In this document: one piece after another, positions 1 to 7,732 of the stretch
How positions within the stretch are numbered: the first letter of the stretch is position 1
Layout: each line of letters starts with the position of its first letter
Source: Chitinophagaceae bacterium
GTDB taxonomy: Bacteria > Bacteroidota > Bacteroidia > Chitinophagales > Chitinophagaceae
Reading direction: 5' to 3'
Length of the DNA stretch: 42,842 bases
Assembly (NCBI GenBank): GCA_947455215.1
Contig: CANGNA010000035.1
Span: forward strand, 1-42,842
Made by a program: the position numbers and the translations under genes
Notes under the pieces: generated by a model
Database searches by the model: none
Seen by the model: the letters and a program-made list of their open reading frames with translations, nothing else
What the model was told of the DNA's origin: nothing

Positions 1-542
1 CAGTTGTCGTAAAAGAAATCGTATTTGTACTCCCTGTTTTCTGGTTCGGCATTATTGTCCAGGTATTGGGCAAAGGCTTTTTTCTGGGCATCCGTCATGT
101 TTAAAACCTGCTCGCTTACACTGCGGTGGGTTTCTATATATTCCGGTATAAAATTGCTGAACGGGTAAACCGACAGATAATAGGGTAATTTTCCCCGCAT
201 GAACTTCAGCTCAAAATTCTCTTCAAAGCCATTGAATGTGCCATAATTATATACCAGGTCGGTATGGTGCTCGCTGTCTACTATGCGGATTGCGGTATGG
301 CCGAAAACCTCATATATCTCGTTATAGCCTGGGCCGCAGGTGATGAGGCTGATCTGCAGGTGGCTTTTAAATATCTCCGGATCAGTAACATGATCTGCCA
401 CAGACAGATTCCCTGTTACAGGCGCGTGCCCGGTAATATCAGTTGCAACACCTGTAAGGGTTGGGCGGGTAACTGTATGGTATGCAATACAGTTACCGGC
501 AAACAGCAATGCAGCTACAAGGCTATATATAAATCTGTTCAT
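1..542 (-). CDS. DUF4105 (Lnb N-terminal-like) exported protein, 3' end cut by window
   Basis: Reading leftwards from the ATG at 542-540 the frame stays open to base 1, about 180 codons, so the C-terminal part lies outside the window. The first 20 residues form a signal peptide (basic MNR, then a hydrophobic stretch ending CIA), so export is likely. The segment HLQISLITCGPG, then YEVFGHTAIRI and later YDFFYDNC matches the DUF4105 family (Pfam PF13387), whose cysteine and histidine motifs (TC.PG, FGH, DNC) resemble papain-like/NlpC-type hydrolases; activity for this subgroup is not established. The gene lies 63 bases downstream of rpoD on the same strand, separated by a weak hairpin. Family call is confident; function is not known. 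Confidence 0.85.
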   Translation of the reverse strand, partial: MNRFIYSLVAALLFAGNCIAYHTVTRPTLTGVATDITGHAPVTGNLSVADHVTDPEIFKSHLQISLITCGPGYNEIYEVFGHTAIRIVDSEHHTDLVYNYGTFNGFEENFELKFMRGKLPYYLSVYPFSNFIPEYIETHRSVSEQVLNMTDAQKKAFAQYLDNNAEPENREYKYDFFYDN

Positions 543-554
543 GTGTGGAAAGAA

Positions 555-581
555 TTAAGGCCCCGATGTACGAGGCCTTAA
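555..581 (-). terminator. Possible intrinsic terminator after rpoD
   Basis: Perfect 8-base arms TTAAGGCC and GGCCTTAA flank an 11-base loop, 25 bases past the rpoD stop on the minus strand. The following run is only TTAATTCTTT, so termination may be partial and the DUF4105 gene may be partly co-transcribed. Confidence 0.5.
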
Positions 582-605
582 AAGTATGAAATGTTGTTGA
601 TGCTA

Positions 606-1463
606 TTATCCTAAATACACCTTCAGTGCATTGCTGTAGCGGGCCTTCTGCAGGCGCTTGATAGCACGCTCCTTGATCTGGCGGATACGCTCCTTCGTCA
701 GGTCATACTTTTCACCAATTTCTTCGATGCTTGGGCCATTATCGCCTTCCAGTCCGAAATAAGCGGACAGGATTTCCGCTTCGCGAACGCTCAGGGATTT
801 CAGTATACGCTTGATCTCGTTACGAAGAGAATCCTTCATTACGTCGTCATCAGTATCGCTGCTACCTTCCAGCAGGTCGCCCATGGCCACGTCTTCTGCT
901 TCGTGCACAGGTGCATCGAGCGATGTATGGCGGGTGTTGCTGGTGAAGATATTGGTCACTTCCGTTTCGCTCATCTCCAGGATCGTGGCCAGTTCTTCTG
1001 TACTTGGTTCACGCTCATTTTCCTGCTCAAAGGCGATGAAAGCCTTGTTGGCCTTATTATACGTGCCTATCTTGTTCTGTGGCAGGCGCACCAGGCGGCC
1101 CTGCTCGGCCAATGCCTGCAGAATGCTCTGGCGGATCCACCATACAGCGTAAGAGATAAATTTAAAACCTTTTGTTTCATCGAAACGCTGAGCCGCCTTT
1201 ATCAAACCAAGATTGCCTTCGTTGATAAGGTCGGAAAGGGAAAGACCCTGGTGCTGGTACTGTTTGGCCACAGACACCACGAAACGCAGGTTCGATTTAA
1301 CCAGTTTTTCCAAAGCGCGCTGATCGCCCATGTGTATCTTCTGGGCGAGGGTGGTCTCTTCCTCGGGAGTGATCATAGAGATCTTACTGATCTCCTGTAA
1401 GTACTTTTCAACCGCTTGTGAATCCCTGTTAGTAATCTGGGTGGCAATTTTAAGCTGCCTCAT
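606..1463 (-). CDS. rpoD: Primary RNA polymerase sigma factor RpoD/SigA
   Basis: The 285-residue protein is the housekeeping sigma-70 factor that directs RNA polymerase to most promoters. Region 1.2 is at about 15-50, region 2 at about 50-125 (NLRFVVSVAKQY, LINEGNLGLIKAAQRF, YAVWWIRQ), region 3 at about 125-195 and region 4 at about 210-278 (LSVREAEILSAYFGL, LTKERIRQIKERAI). Region 1.1 and the long non-conserved insert of proteobacterial RpoD are absent, which is normal for Bacteroidota, whose primary sigma reads TTTG/TAnnTTTG promoters. Several such promoters are visible in this window. The ATG at 1463-1461 is followed directly by conserved sequence and preceded by an A/T-rich leader without a Shine-Dalgarno sequence, as is usual in this phylum. 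Confidence 0.97.
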   Translation of the reverse strand: MRQLKIATQITNRDSQAVEKYLQEISKISMITPEEETTLAQKIHMGDQRALEKLVKSNLRFVVSVAKQYQHQGLSLSDLINEGNLGLIKAAQRFDETKGFKFISYAVWWIRQSILQALAEQGRLVRLPQNKIGTYNKANKAFIAFEQENEREPSTEELATILEMSETEVTNIFTSNTRHTSLDAPVHEAEDVAMGDLLEGSSDTDDDVMKDSLRNEIKRILKSLSVREAEILSAYFGLEGDNGPSIEEIGEKYDLTKERIRQIKERAIKRLQKARYSNALKVYLG

Positions 1464-1787
1464 ATTTTTCTTAAATTTTTTAAATTACACTAATAAATAA
1501 CGCAGAAAGCTGCAAAAACGTTTGCTTTGATAACAAAATATTTCCTAAGATATTTCGCACAAAATACGTTCCACAAACTTCATATCATAGCGTATTTAAC
1601 AGACAAACCAGGCGTAAAAAGGTTCAAAAGCAAGGTGGTATTGATTTATATCCACTTATAAATATTATTAATAACCTTATTGATTGGCGTTGTATTATTA
1701 AACCGTCACAAATTCTGACACAAATTTAATCCAATATGCCAAAAATGCTACCTTTGCGCGGCAAATTGATCTTAACTTTAACAAAAT
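1464..1787. other. Divergent intergenic region rpoD / glutaryl-CoA dehydrogenase
   Basis: A strongly A/T-rich 324-base stretch without a credible coding frame. It must hold the promoters of both divergent genes. On the minus strand TAAATTTG (1728-1721) fits a -7 element for rpoD, which would give a leader of about 250 bases. On the plus strand TACCTTTG (1749-1756) serves the dehydrogenase. Confidence 0.5.
1749..1756 (+). promoter_or_regulatory. -7 promoter element (TACCTTTG) of the acyl-CoA dehydrogenase gene
   Basis: Exact match to the Bacteroidota -7 consensus TAnnTTTG, 32 bases before the ATG at 1788. No clear -33 TTTG is at the expected distance; only an A/T-rich stretch lies there. Confidence 0.55.
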
Positions 1788-2966
1788 ATGGAAAAAGACG
1801 TTTATCAGCACCCCGATTATTACCTAATGGATGAACTTTTGACAGACGAGCAAAAGCTGATCCGCGATACGGTAAGGGCGTTCGTGAAGAAAGAAATATC
1901 GCCGATAATAGAAGACTACGCACAGCGTGCTGCATTCCCTAAGCACCTGATCAAGGGCCTGGGTGAAGTAGGTTGCTTTGGACCGTTCATACCAACTAAG
2001 TATGGTGGTGCGGGACTCGACTATATATCTTATGGTATCATGATGCAGGAACTGGAGCGCTGCGATTCTGGCATCCGTTCTACCGCGTCTGTACAGGGCT
2101 CACTGGTAATGTTCCCTATCTATAAGTACGCGAGCGAAGAGCAGAAGATGAAGTGGCTGCCACGCCTGGCTACCGGCGAACTGATGGGTTGCTTCGGCCT
2201 TACAGAGCCAGACCATGGTTCTAACCCCGCAGGTATGACCACCAACTTTAAAGATGCAGGTGATCACGTGATACTGAACGGTGCCAAGATGTGGATATCT
2301 AACGCGCCATTTGCTGATATAGCCGTTGTTTGGGCTAAGAACGAAGCCGGCGAGATACAGGGCCTGGTGGTAGAGCGCGGCATGGAAGGCTTTACAACGC
2401 CTGAAACACACGGCAAGTGGAGCCTGCGTGCATCCGCAACCGGTGAGCTGGTGTTCGACAACGTAAAAGTACCTAAGGAAAATATCTTCCCGCATATCAA
2501 GGGCCTGAAGGGCCCATTGTCTTGCCTGTCGAGCGCACGCTTTGGTATAGCATGGGGTGCACTGGGTGTGGCTATGGACTGCTACGACACTGCTCTGCGC
2601 TATAGCAAGCAGCGCATACAGTTCGGCAAGCCTATTGCAGGCTTCCAGCTAACGCAGAAGAAACTGGCTGAGATGATCACAGAGATCACCAAGAGCCAAT
2701 TGCTGAACTGGCGTGTAGGTGTGCTGCGCAACGAAGACCGCGCAACACCGGCACAGATATCTATGGCCAAGCGCAATAGCTGCGACATAGCACTGAAGGT
2801 GAGCCGTGAGGCTCGCCAGATGCTGGGTGGTATGGGTATCACCGGCGAATTCAGCATTATGCGCCACATGATGAACATGGAATCAGTTGTTACCTATGAG
2901 GGTACGCACGATATCCACCTGCTCATCACCGGTATGGATGTAACAGGTATCAATGCTTTTTCATAG
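1788..2966 (+). CDS. gcdH: Glutaryl-CoA dehydrogenase-type acyl-CoA dehydrogenase
   Basis: A 392-residue FAD enzyme of the acyl-CoA dehydrogenase superfamily. Segments follow glutaryl-CoA dehydrogenase closely: GIRSTASVQGSLVMFPIY, GELMGCFGLTEPDHGSNP (FAD/substrate binding), MWISNAPFADIAVVWA, KWSLRASATGEL, LSSARFGIAWGALG, and the C-terminal MESVVTYEGTHDIH, whose Glu371 is the expected catalytic base. Known members oxidise and decarboxylate glutaryl-CoA to crotonyl-CoA in lysine/tryptophan breakdown; the conserved arginine in GIRS supports a dicarboxylyl substrate. It is cytoplasmic. The gene stands alone between its own promoter and a strong terminator. The substrate is inferred from family resemblance only. 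Confidence 0.9.
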   Translation: MEKDVYQHPDYYLMDELLTDEQKLIRDTVRAFVKKEISPIIEDYAQRAAFPKHLIKGLGEVGCFGPFIPTKYGGAGLDYISYGIMMQELERCDSGIRSTASVQGSLVMFPIYKYASEEQKMKWLPRLATGELMGCFGLTEPDHGSNPAGMTTNFKDAGDHVILNGAKMWISNAPFADIAVVWAKNEAGEIQGLVVERGMEGFTTPETHGKWSLRASATGELVFDNVKVPKENIFPHIKGLKGPLSCLSSARFGIAWGALGVAMDCYDTALRYSKQRIQFGKPIAGFQLTQKKLAEMITEITKSQLLNWRVGVLRNEDRATPAQISMAKRNSCDIALKVSREARQMLGGMGITGEFSIMRHMMNMESVVTYEGTHDIHLLITGMDVTGINAFS

Positions 2967-3014
2967 TTGTAAGTAAAGAGTAGTAAGTCTTTAATGGCTT
3001 ACGTAAATGATAAG

Positions 3015-3046
3015 ACGCGGTGGCATACAGCCATCGCGTTTTTTTT
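3015..3046 (+). terminator. Intrinsic terminator of the glutaryl-CoA dehydrogenase gene
   Basis: A 10-base-pair stem (ACGCGGTGGC / GCCATCGCGT, one G-T pair) with a 5-base loop, followed by eight T residues, 49 bases after the stop codon. Confidence 0.93.
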
Positions 3047-3081
3047 GGCTTTTTATGGCACGTAAACGCATTTTGTCTAAA

Positions 3082-3133
3082 TAAATTTGCGTAAGTAAAT
3101 ACTTACGCATAAATTTGTAAGCAATTACTTACA
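3082..3133 (+). promoter_or_regulatory. arsR-operon promoter with two palindromic operators
   Basis: Two TAAATTTG boxes (3082-3089 and 3110-3117) match the TAnnTTTG -7 element. TTTG at 3086-3089 sits exactly 20 bases before the second box, giving a complete -33/-7 promoter. Operator 1 (3088-3109) is a perfect dyad, TGCGTAAGTA-AA-TACTTACGCA, filling the spacer between these elements. Operator 2 (3116-3133), TGTAAG...CTTACA with one mismatch pair in the middle, overlaps the end of the -7 box and the expected start point. Both share the half-site GTAAG, and their centres are 26 bases apart. The downstream ArsR-type protein is the obvious candidate repressor (inference). Confidence 0.8.
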
Positions 3134-3141
3134 TAACAGCA

Positions 3142-3498
3142 ATGAGAAGAGATGTATTCCAGGCCATAGCCGATCCTACCCGCAGGGAGATCATCAACCT
3201 GATAGCGCATGAGCAGATGAACCTGAATGCCATAGCGGATAAGTTTGACGTAAGCAGACCTGCCATATCGCAGCACATCAAGATACTGATAGAGTGCGGC
3301 CTGATAGGGGTGACCAAGCAAGGCCGGGAACGCTATTGCGAGGTAAAGGCAGCGCCGCTGCGTGAGGTAGCGCAGTGGGTAGAGCAGTACCGGCAGCTTT
3401 GGGAAGAGAAATTCAGCCGGCTGGATGGTTTGCTGGCAGTGATGAAAGCAGCGGAAAACAAAGACACCCCTGCAACGACAAAAAAGAAGACCAAGTAA
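3142..3498 (+). CDS. ArsR/SdpR-type winged-helix transcriptional regulator
   Basis: The 118-residue protein is a single winged helix: IADPTRREIINLI (helix 1), MNLNAIADKFDVSRPAISQHIKIL (helix-turn-helix at about 27-50) and the wing GLIGVTKQGRERYCEV. The ADPTRR and SRPAISQHI motifs are typical of the ArsR branch that accompanies SRPBCC/AHSA1 genes. There is no CVC metal-binding motif, so the ligand is probably not a metal. The C-terminal tail is lysine/threonine rich. It heads an operon with a VOC-fold protein (28 bases downstream) and an AHSA1 protein. Two inverted repeats in its promoter strongly suggest negative autoregulation of all three genes. Confidence 0.9.
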   Translation: MRRDVFQAIADPTRREIINLIAHEQMNLNAIADKFDVSRPAISQHIKILIECGLIGVTKQGRERYCEVKAAPLREVAQWVEQYRQLWEEKFSRLDGLLAVMKAAENKDTPATTKKKTK

Positions 3499-3526
3499 TC
3501 ATTCACTCACAATAAAACACCAACAC

Positions 3527-3967
3527 ATGCAAAAAGTAACACCATTTCTCTGGTACAACGACGGGGTAGAAGAAGCCGCCAAGCTGTATGCTTCTGTTTT
3601 CAGCAACACAAAAATACTGTCATCCAACCACATGTCGGCCACGGTAGATATAGATGGCCAGGTGCTAATCCTGTTCAACGGCGGACCACATTACAAACAA
3701 ACGCCTGCTTTCTCTTTATCTGTGAACTGCGAAACGCAGCAGGAGATAGACCAGAAGTGGGCGGCACTGCTGGCCGACGGCGGCAAACCATCGCGCTGCG
3801 GCTGGCTGGAAGATAAGTTTGGCGTGTCGTGGCAGATAGTGCCTTCTATATTGGGTTCACTCATCGGCAACCCCAACAGGGAAAAGGCCGACCGTGCTAT
3901 GCAGGCCATGCTGAAAATGGAAAAGATGGACATTGCCACACTGCAGCGTGCATTTGATGGCAACTAA
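3527..3967 (+). CDS. VOC-superfamily (PhnB/glyoxalase-like) protein
   Basis: 146 residues with the PhnB-like (PF06983) pattern: QKVTPFLWYNDGVEEAAKLY at the N terminus, FNGGPHYKQTPAFSLSVNC, and GWLEDKFGVSWQIVP near the middle. Such proteins adopt the beta-alpha-beta-beta-beta fold shared with glyoxalase I and bleomycin-resistance proteins; many were misannotated as 3-demethylubiquinone methyltransferases. Reaction and substrate are unknown. It is the second gene of the ArsR operon (28 bases after the regulator, 28 bases before the AHSA1 gene), a combination often seen in soil Bacteroidota and suggesting a joint response to a small organic molecule. Confidence 0.85.
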   Translation: MQKVTPFLWYNDGVEEAAKLYASVFSNTKILSSNHMSATVDIDGQVLILFNGGPHYKQTPAFSLSVNCETQQEIDQKWAALLADGGKPSRCGWLEDKFGVSWQIVPSILGSLIGNPNREKADRAMQAMLKMEKMDIATLQRAFDGN

Positions 3968-3995
3968 TAACTGATCACCATAAAAACAAACAATA

Positions 3996-4478
3996 ATGAA
4001 CCAGACAAAGATCATTGCCGAACCCGGCAAACAGGAATTATTCATCATCCGCGAATTTGATGCACCGCGTCACCTGGTGTTCAGGGCATGTTCTGAGCCG
4101 GAATTGATGGTGCAGTGGCTTGGCCCGCGTGGCCTTACTATGACGGTAGATAAGTTTGATTGCCGGAGTAATGGCCATTACCGCTATATACATACAGACC
4201 CCAACGGCAACGCCTATGGCTTTCATGGTGTGTTTCACGAAGTGACCGCGCCTGAACGGACGATACAGACATTTGAGTTTGAGGGATTGCCGGAAAAGGG
4301 TCATACCTCTTTAGAAACTGCCCGTTTTGAGGAACTGCCCGGCGGCCGCACGCGTATCACTATTCAGTCCGTATTCCAGTCGGTAGCCGATAGGGATGGG
4401 ATGATACAGTCGGGCATGGAGCGTGGTGTGCGCGAAGGGCATGAGCGCCTGGACGAATTGCTGGCCAAAGGTTTTTAA
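3996..4478 (+). CDS. SRPBCC/AHSA1-domain protein
   Basis: 160 residues belonging to the activator-of-Hsp90-ATPase-1-like SRPBCC family. Typical parts are the start [20 protein letters not shown], then [18 protein letters not shown], the strand-rich core [20 protein letters not shown], and the C-terminal helix [18 protein letters not shown]. The helix-grip fold forms a deep hydrophobic pocket for small ligands; enzyme activity is rarely shown. The gene closes the ArsR-VOC-AHSA1 operon and is followed after 6 bases by a strong hairpin terminator. It probably binds or modifies the compound sensed by the regulator (inference). Confidence 0.9.
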   Translation: MNQTKIIAEPGKQELFIIREFDAPRHLVFRACSEPELMVQWLGPRGLTMTVDKFDCRSNGHYRYIHTDPNGNAYGFHGVFHEVTAPERTIQTFEFEGLPEKGHTSLETARFEELPGGRTRITIQSVFQSVADRDGMIQSGMERGVREGHERLDELLAKGF

Positions 4479-4484
4479 GTACTT

Positions 4485-4512
4485 CAACGGCACGGTATCA
4501 CCCGTGCCGTTG
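4485..4512. terminator. Bidirectional terminator between convergent genes
   Basis: Perfect 11-base arms CAACGGCACGG / CCGTGCCGTTG with a 6-base loop, lying between the AHSA1 stop (4478) and the end of the opposing gene (4516). T-rich sequence follows on the plus side. Confidence 0.85.
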
Positions 4513-4515
4513 TTA

Positions 4516-5594
4516 TTATAAACCCATGCGCTTTTTAAAGTCTGTGGCTAATAGTGGCAGTAGTTGCTTGTAGGGTAAGAAAACGTTCCTGTCCCTATGA
4601 TATTGATCTGTATAACTGTAGCGGAATATAACGCCGCCGGCCACCAGCATAAAGTCGTTGGTATGGCTAAGCGAGTCTACAGCGAGCCCTTTATCGGGAT
4701 GTTTTTGATATTCTTCGCGTACCATAGCCAGTAATTTTTCATCGTTCTTGCCAAATACAGCTGCGTGCGTTAATGGGCGCCCGGTCTGTACATCAATGTT
4801 GATCATGCTGTAGTTGTCGTTATGGTCCCTGTATTCCAATGCCACGATGCCTTTGTCGTTATACACCGGGAATAAAAGCGTTGCATAGTAGTGGGTATGT
4901 CTTTTCCAGCGGGCATCGCTGGTGTCTGCCGGTAGTGATTCGTACATGGTCTTAAAATCTGTGTAGGCCTTCTGGGCCAGTGCCGACGGTAGATCTTCCA
5001 TGTTGGATGCACCTAAGGCCTTACCATTGGCCACTGTCATAATTGCTTCATTTACAATTGTTGAGGAGCTTACACCTATATGGTCGTAGTAGGCGGTGAA
5101 CATGGGCTTGCCGGGTCTCATTGTTTTAGCAGAATCGGTGAAGGTGACCATCTGAAAGGCCGTCGCTGCCTGGTCTTCCGCCAGATCAATGCTTGTTTTA
5201 ACCTTCTTGTCGGCCGAGACCCGCTGACCTTTCAGGCGATCATGATCTATAGTAAATCTCCATTGCGGCGATGTATCCATATTATCCACCAATAGTCTTC
5301 TATCCTGCTTTCTGTCCCTGTCAGCTCCATATTATGGGCAAAGGATGCCGGCTCGCTGATGATCAATCTTGTGGTAGTTCCTGTTGTCAGGTCGTGTATA
5401 TAGCTACCGCCATAGTTGCTGCTGCCACAATAGCCGTAGCGCAGATCGAGCAGTACCTGGTGGGTGCCTATGGTGCCTTTGTAGTGCTTATATATATCCT
5501 CTCCCGGGCCATGATGGATGCACGTCTTCCTGTCGCCGGCGTAAGCAATGGGAAGTAACATAATAGTGATCGCTATTGTTAGCAGATGTTTCAT
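4516..5594 (-). pseudogene. Exported DUF3298-like protein interrupted by a frameshift
   Basis: Two minus-strand frames together look like one protein. The first (ATG at 5594) has a signal peptide (MKHLLTIAIT...AYAG) and a short beta-rich region with HKGTIG-like and GSYIHDLT segments, then runs out at the stop ending at 5247. The second, in another frame, continues from about 5290 (VDNMDTSPQWRFTIDHDRLK) to the stop at 4516 and ends with GGVIFRYSYTDQYHRD...LPYKQLLPLL, the pattern of DUF3298/RsiV-type C-terminal domains. The only upstream start in the second frame is a TTG, and it has no signal peptide. One added base near 5290 would restore a protein of about 350 residues. It could be a true pseudogene, a sequencing error or a programmed shift. 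The family call is tentative. Confidence 0.6.
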
Positions 5595-5721
5595 ATTCAG
5601 TGGTTTTGTATTGGCCAAATTACGAATTGCGGTCCACACAGTGGATGTTTGCTGGGCACAGACGCTATTATAATTCAGCCAATTGTATTATTTTAGCCAC
5701 GTAAAAACCACTCCCTTTATT

Positions 5722-7725
5722 ATGAGGTGTAAACCAATGCACTACGTGCTGCTGCTTTGCAGTTTCCTTGTTTTTTCAGCTACTGCTAAAGATGTTGTTG
5801 ATGAAGCATTCCTGCTTCGCAACTTAAAGGCCAAAAGTTATAGTATAGACCCCGACGCAAGTGCGGTGGTGCTGTATGAACATGAATCTTTCAATATTGA
5901 ATTAGTAGACAATCATTTTGTGCGCAGAAGAGCGCTAAGGCGGGTGATGAAGATATTGAAGGAGGATGCCCTGGATGAAGGCAGTGTACGTATATATTAT
6001 CCGCAAAATAACAATGCCAGTTACATCAGCGAAGCCCATGGCACTACCTACAACATGGAAGGTGATAAAGTGGTGACCGCCCAGATAGGTAAAGGCGACC
6101 TGCTGCGGAAGAGCATCAATAGCGAGTACGACATGGTAACCTTTTCTATGCCGTCGGTGAAGGTGGGTGCTATCATTGATTATTCATACGAGGAGCACGT
6201 GGAGGTATTGACTTCGCTCTACAGGTGGCATGTACAAGGGAAATATCCAAAGCTGACCAGTGTATACAGCATCACTTATCCTAAGTACATCGAATTCACT
6301 TCCATAGCGCACCTGCAGAACAAAGCAAGGGACTACCGGTCGGAAGAGGATGCAGAAAGAGGTACAGATTCATTGGCATTTGTCAGTTCCATTTCTGAGG
6401 CAGGTAATAAAAGTTTTTGGGTGCGGCATAATATAGCCGGTTATAAAGAAGAACCGCTGGTGGTGAATGCCGAGAATAATAAGGAGCGCCTGGAAATGCA
6501 GATAACGGGTATCAAGGTGTCTACATTCCCGCAGCATTTCGACAATTCCTGGCCGCAACTGAATAAGACCATATGGAAAGAATATGGACTGGGCCGGGAG
6601 ATAACCGCGCAGCATGCTTTTTTTGATGTGGTACTGGACTCCCTGCTGAAACCGGCTATGGACGACAAAGCAAAAGCACTGGCCATATTCCGTTATGTGC
6701 GGAGTTCTTTTGAATGTACGGAAAAGCACTATGCTTACCAGGGTTATAGGGAGCTGCGTATAAAGGACATATGGAGAAACGGCAAGGGTAACATTGATGA
6801 TATCAATGCGCTGCTTACCGCGCTGCTGGTGCGGGCGGGGCTGGATGCGTCTCCGATAATCATGAGCACGACAGATGATGTCTCGCCTAATAAAGTATTA
6901 CCGGTAGTAGACCGTATAGATTACCTGGGGTGCGTGGTAAAGCTGGCTGAGGGCAGTCTTTTACTCGATGCATCAAACAAGAATAACTGCGTAGGGATGT
7001 TTCCGCCCTATTGCTATAACGGGTATTCCTGGTTGCTGCAACCGGATGGTGGCATGGGTGTGGACCTGGAGCCTGATATGTTGAAAAATAAGGACATCTA
7101 TAGCATAAAGCTGTTCGACTTTACTGATTCGACCGCAAAGATAGAAGTGCTGCACAAAGCCGGGTTGATACAATCTATGGGCATGCGTAAGTATTGGGCT
7201 GATGATAAGGAAGCCCGTAAAAAGGATATTGCCGAATTTAAACGAGGGCTGCCGGAGGGCATAGAGATCACTAAAGAGTCGATAGACAACGTAGACAACC
7301 CCGATACCAATATTGTAATGAAATTCAGTGGTACCATAGAATTCGATAAGCGGGCAACCACTATTTATATGAATTCGAATTTTGTTAAGTTTTACAGCAA
7401 AAACCCGCTGAAGGCGGCTACGCGGATTGTACCGATAGAATTCCCGTTCAGATCGGAGCAGTCTTATTACCTATCGGTGGTGCTGCCACCGGGGTTGGAA
7501 CCAGACACCTTATTACCACCTGCCATTATCAACTTTGACTCAGGTGCCATGACGTACAAGAGTGCCTCATCTTACATACCCGAACTGCATACCCTTACAG
7601 TAAGCGCAAACATAGCCATTAATCATACCTATTTCGATGTTGCCGATTACCCCGTCATCAGGGAGTTTTTTGAAAAGGTAATAGAGGACAACAACCAGGT
7701 ATTGGTATTGAAAAAGCATAAATGA
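5722..7725 (+). CDS. DUF3857/transglutaminase-fold exported protein lacking the catalytic residues
   Basis: 667 residues from the ATG at 5722; an earlier in-frame start at 5683 is less likely because the signal peptide (MRCKPMHYVLLLCSFLVFSA) begins here. A DUF3857 domain fills about 35-230 and a transglutaminase-like core about 300-430, followed by a beta-rich C-terminal part. Where active homologues have GDC, this protein has GKGNIDDINALLTALL: isoleucine replaces cysteine at position 358, and the downstream FNH histidine motif is replaced by DYL, although the aspartate motif (LLLDASN) is kept. It is therefore probably a non-enzymatic binding protein. It is the first gene of a two-gene operon; the next start is 7 bases away and encodes a paralogue with intact residues. 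Confidence 0.85.
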   Translation: MRCKPMHYVLLLCSFLVFSATAKDVVDEAFLLRNLKAKSYSIDPDASAVVLYEHESFNIELVDNHFVRRRALRRVMKILKEDALDEGSVRIYYPQNNNASYISEAHGTTYNMEGDKVVTAQIGKGDLLRKSINSEYDMVTFSMPSVKVGAIIDYSYEEHVEVLTSLYRWHVQGKYPKLTSVYSITYPKYIEFTSIAHLQNKARDYRSEEDAERGTDSLAFVSSISEAGNKSFWVRHNIAGYKEEPLVVNAENNKERLEMQITGIKVSTFPQHFDNSWPQLNKTIWKEYGLGREITAQHAFFDVVLDSLLKPAMDDKAKALAIFRYVRSSFECTEKHYAYQGYRELRIKDIWRNGKGNIDDINALLTALLVRAGLDASPIIMSTTDDVSPNKVLPVVDRIDYLGCVVKLAEGSLLLDASNKNNCVGMFPPYCYNGYSWLLQPDGGMGVDLEPDMLKNKDIYSIKLFDFTDSTAKIEVLHKAGLIQSMGMRKYWADDKEARKKDIAEFKRGLPEGIEITKESIDNVDNPDTNIVMKFSGTIEFDKRATTIYMNSNFVKFYSKNPLKAATRIVPIEFPFRSEQSYYLSVVLPPGLEPDTLLPPAIINFDSGAMTYKSASSYIPELHTLTVSANIAINHTYFDVADYPVIREFFEKVIEDNNQVLVLKKHK

Positions 7726-7732
7726 TCGATCT

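Noticed and set aside
903-1400. Plus-strand frames opposite rpoD
   Set aside because: rpoD is certain; these are mirror frames of a well-biased coding sequence.
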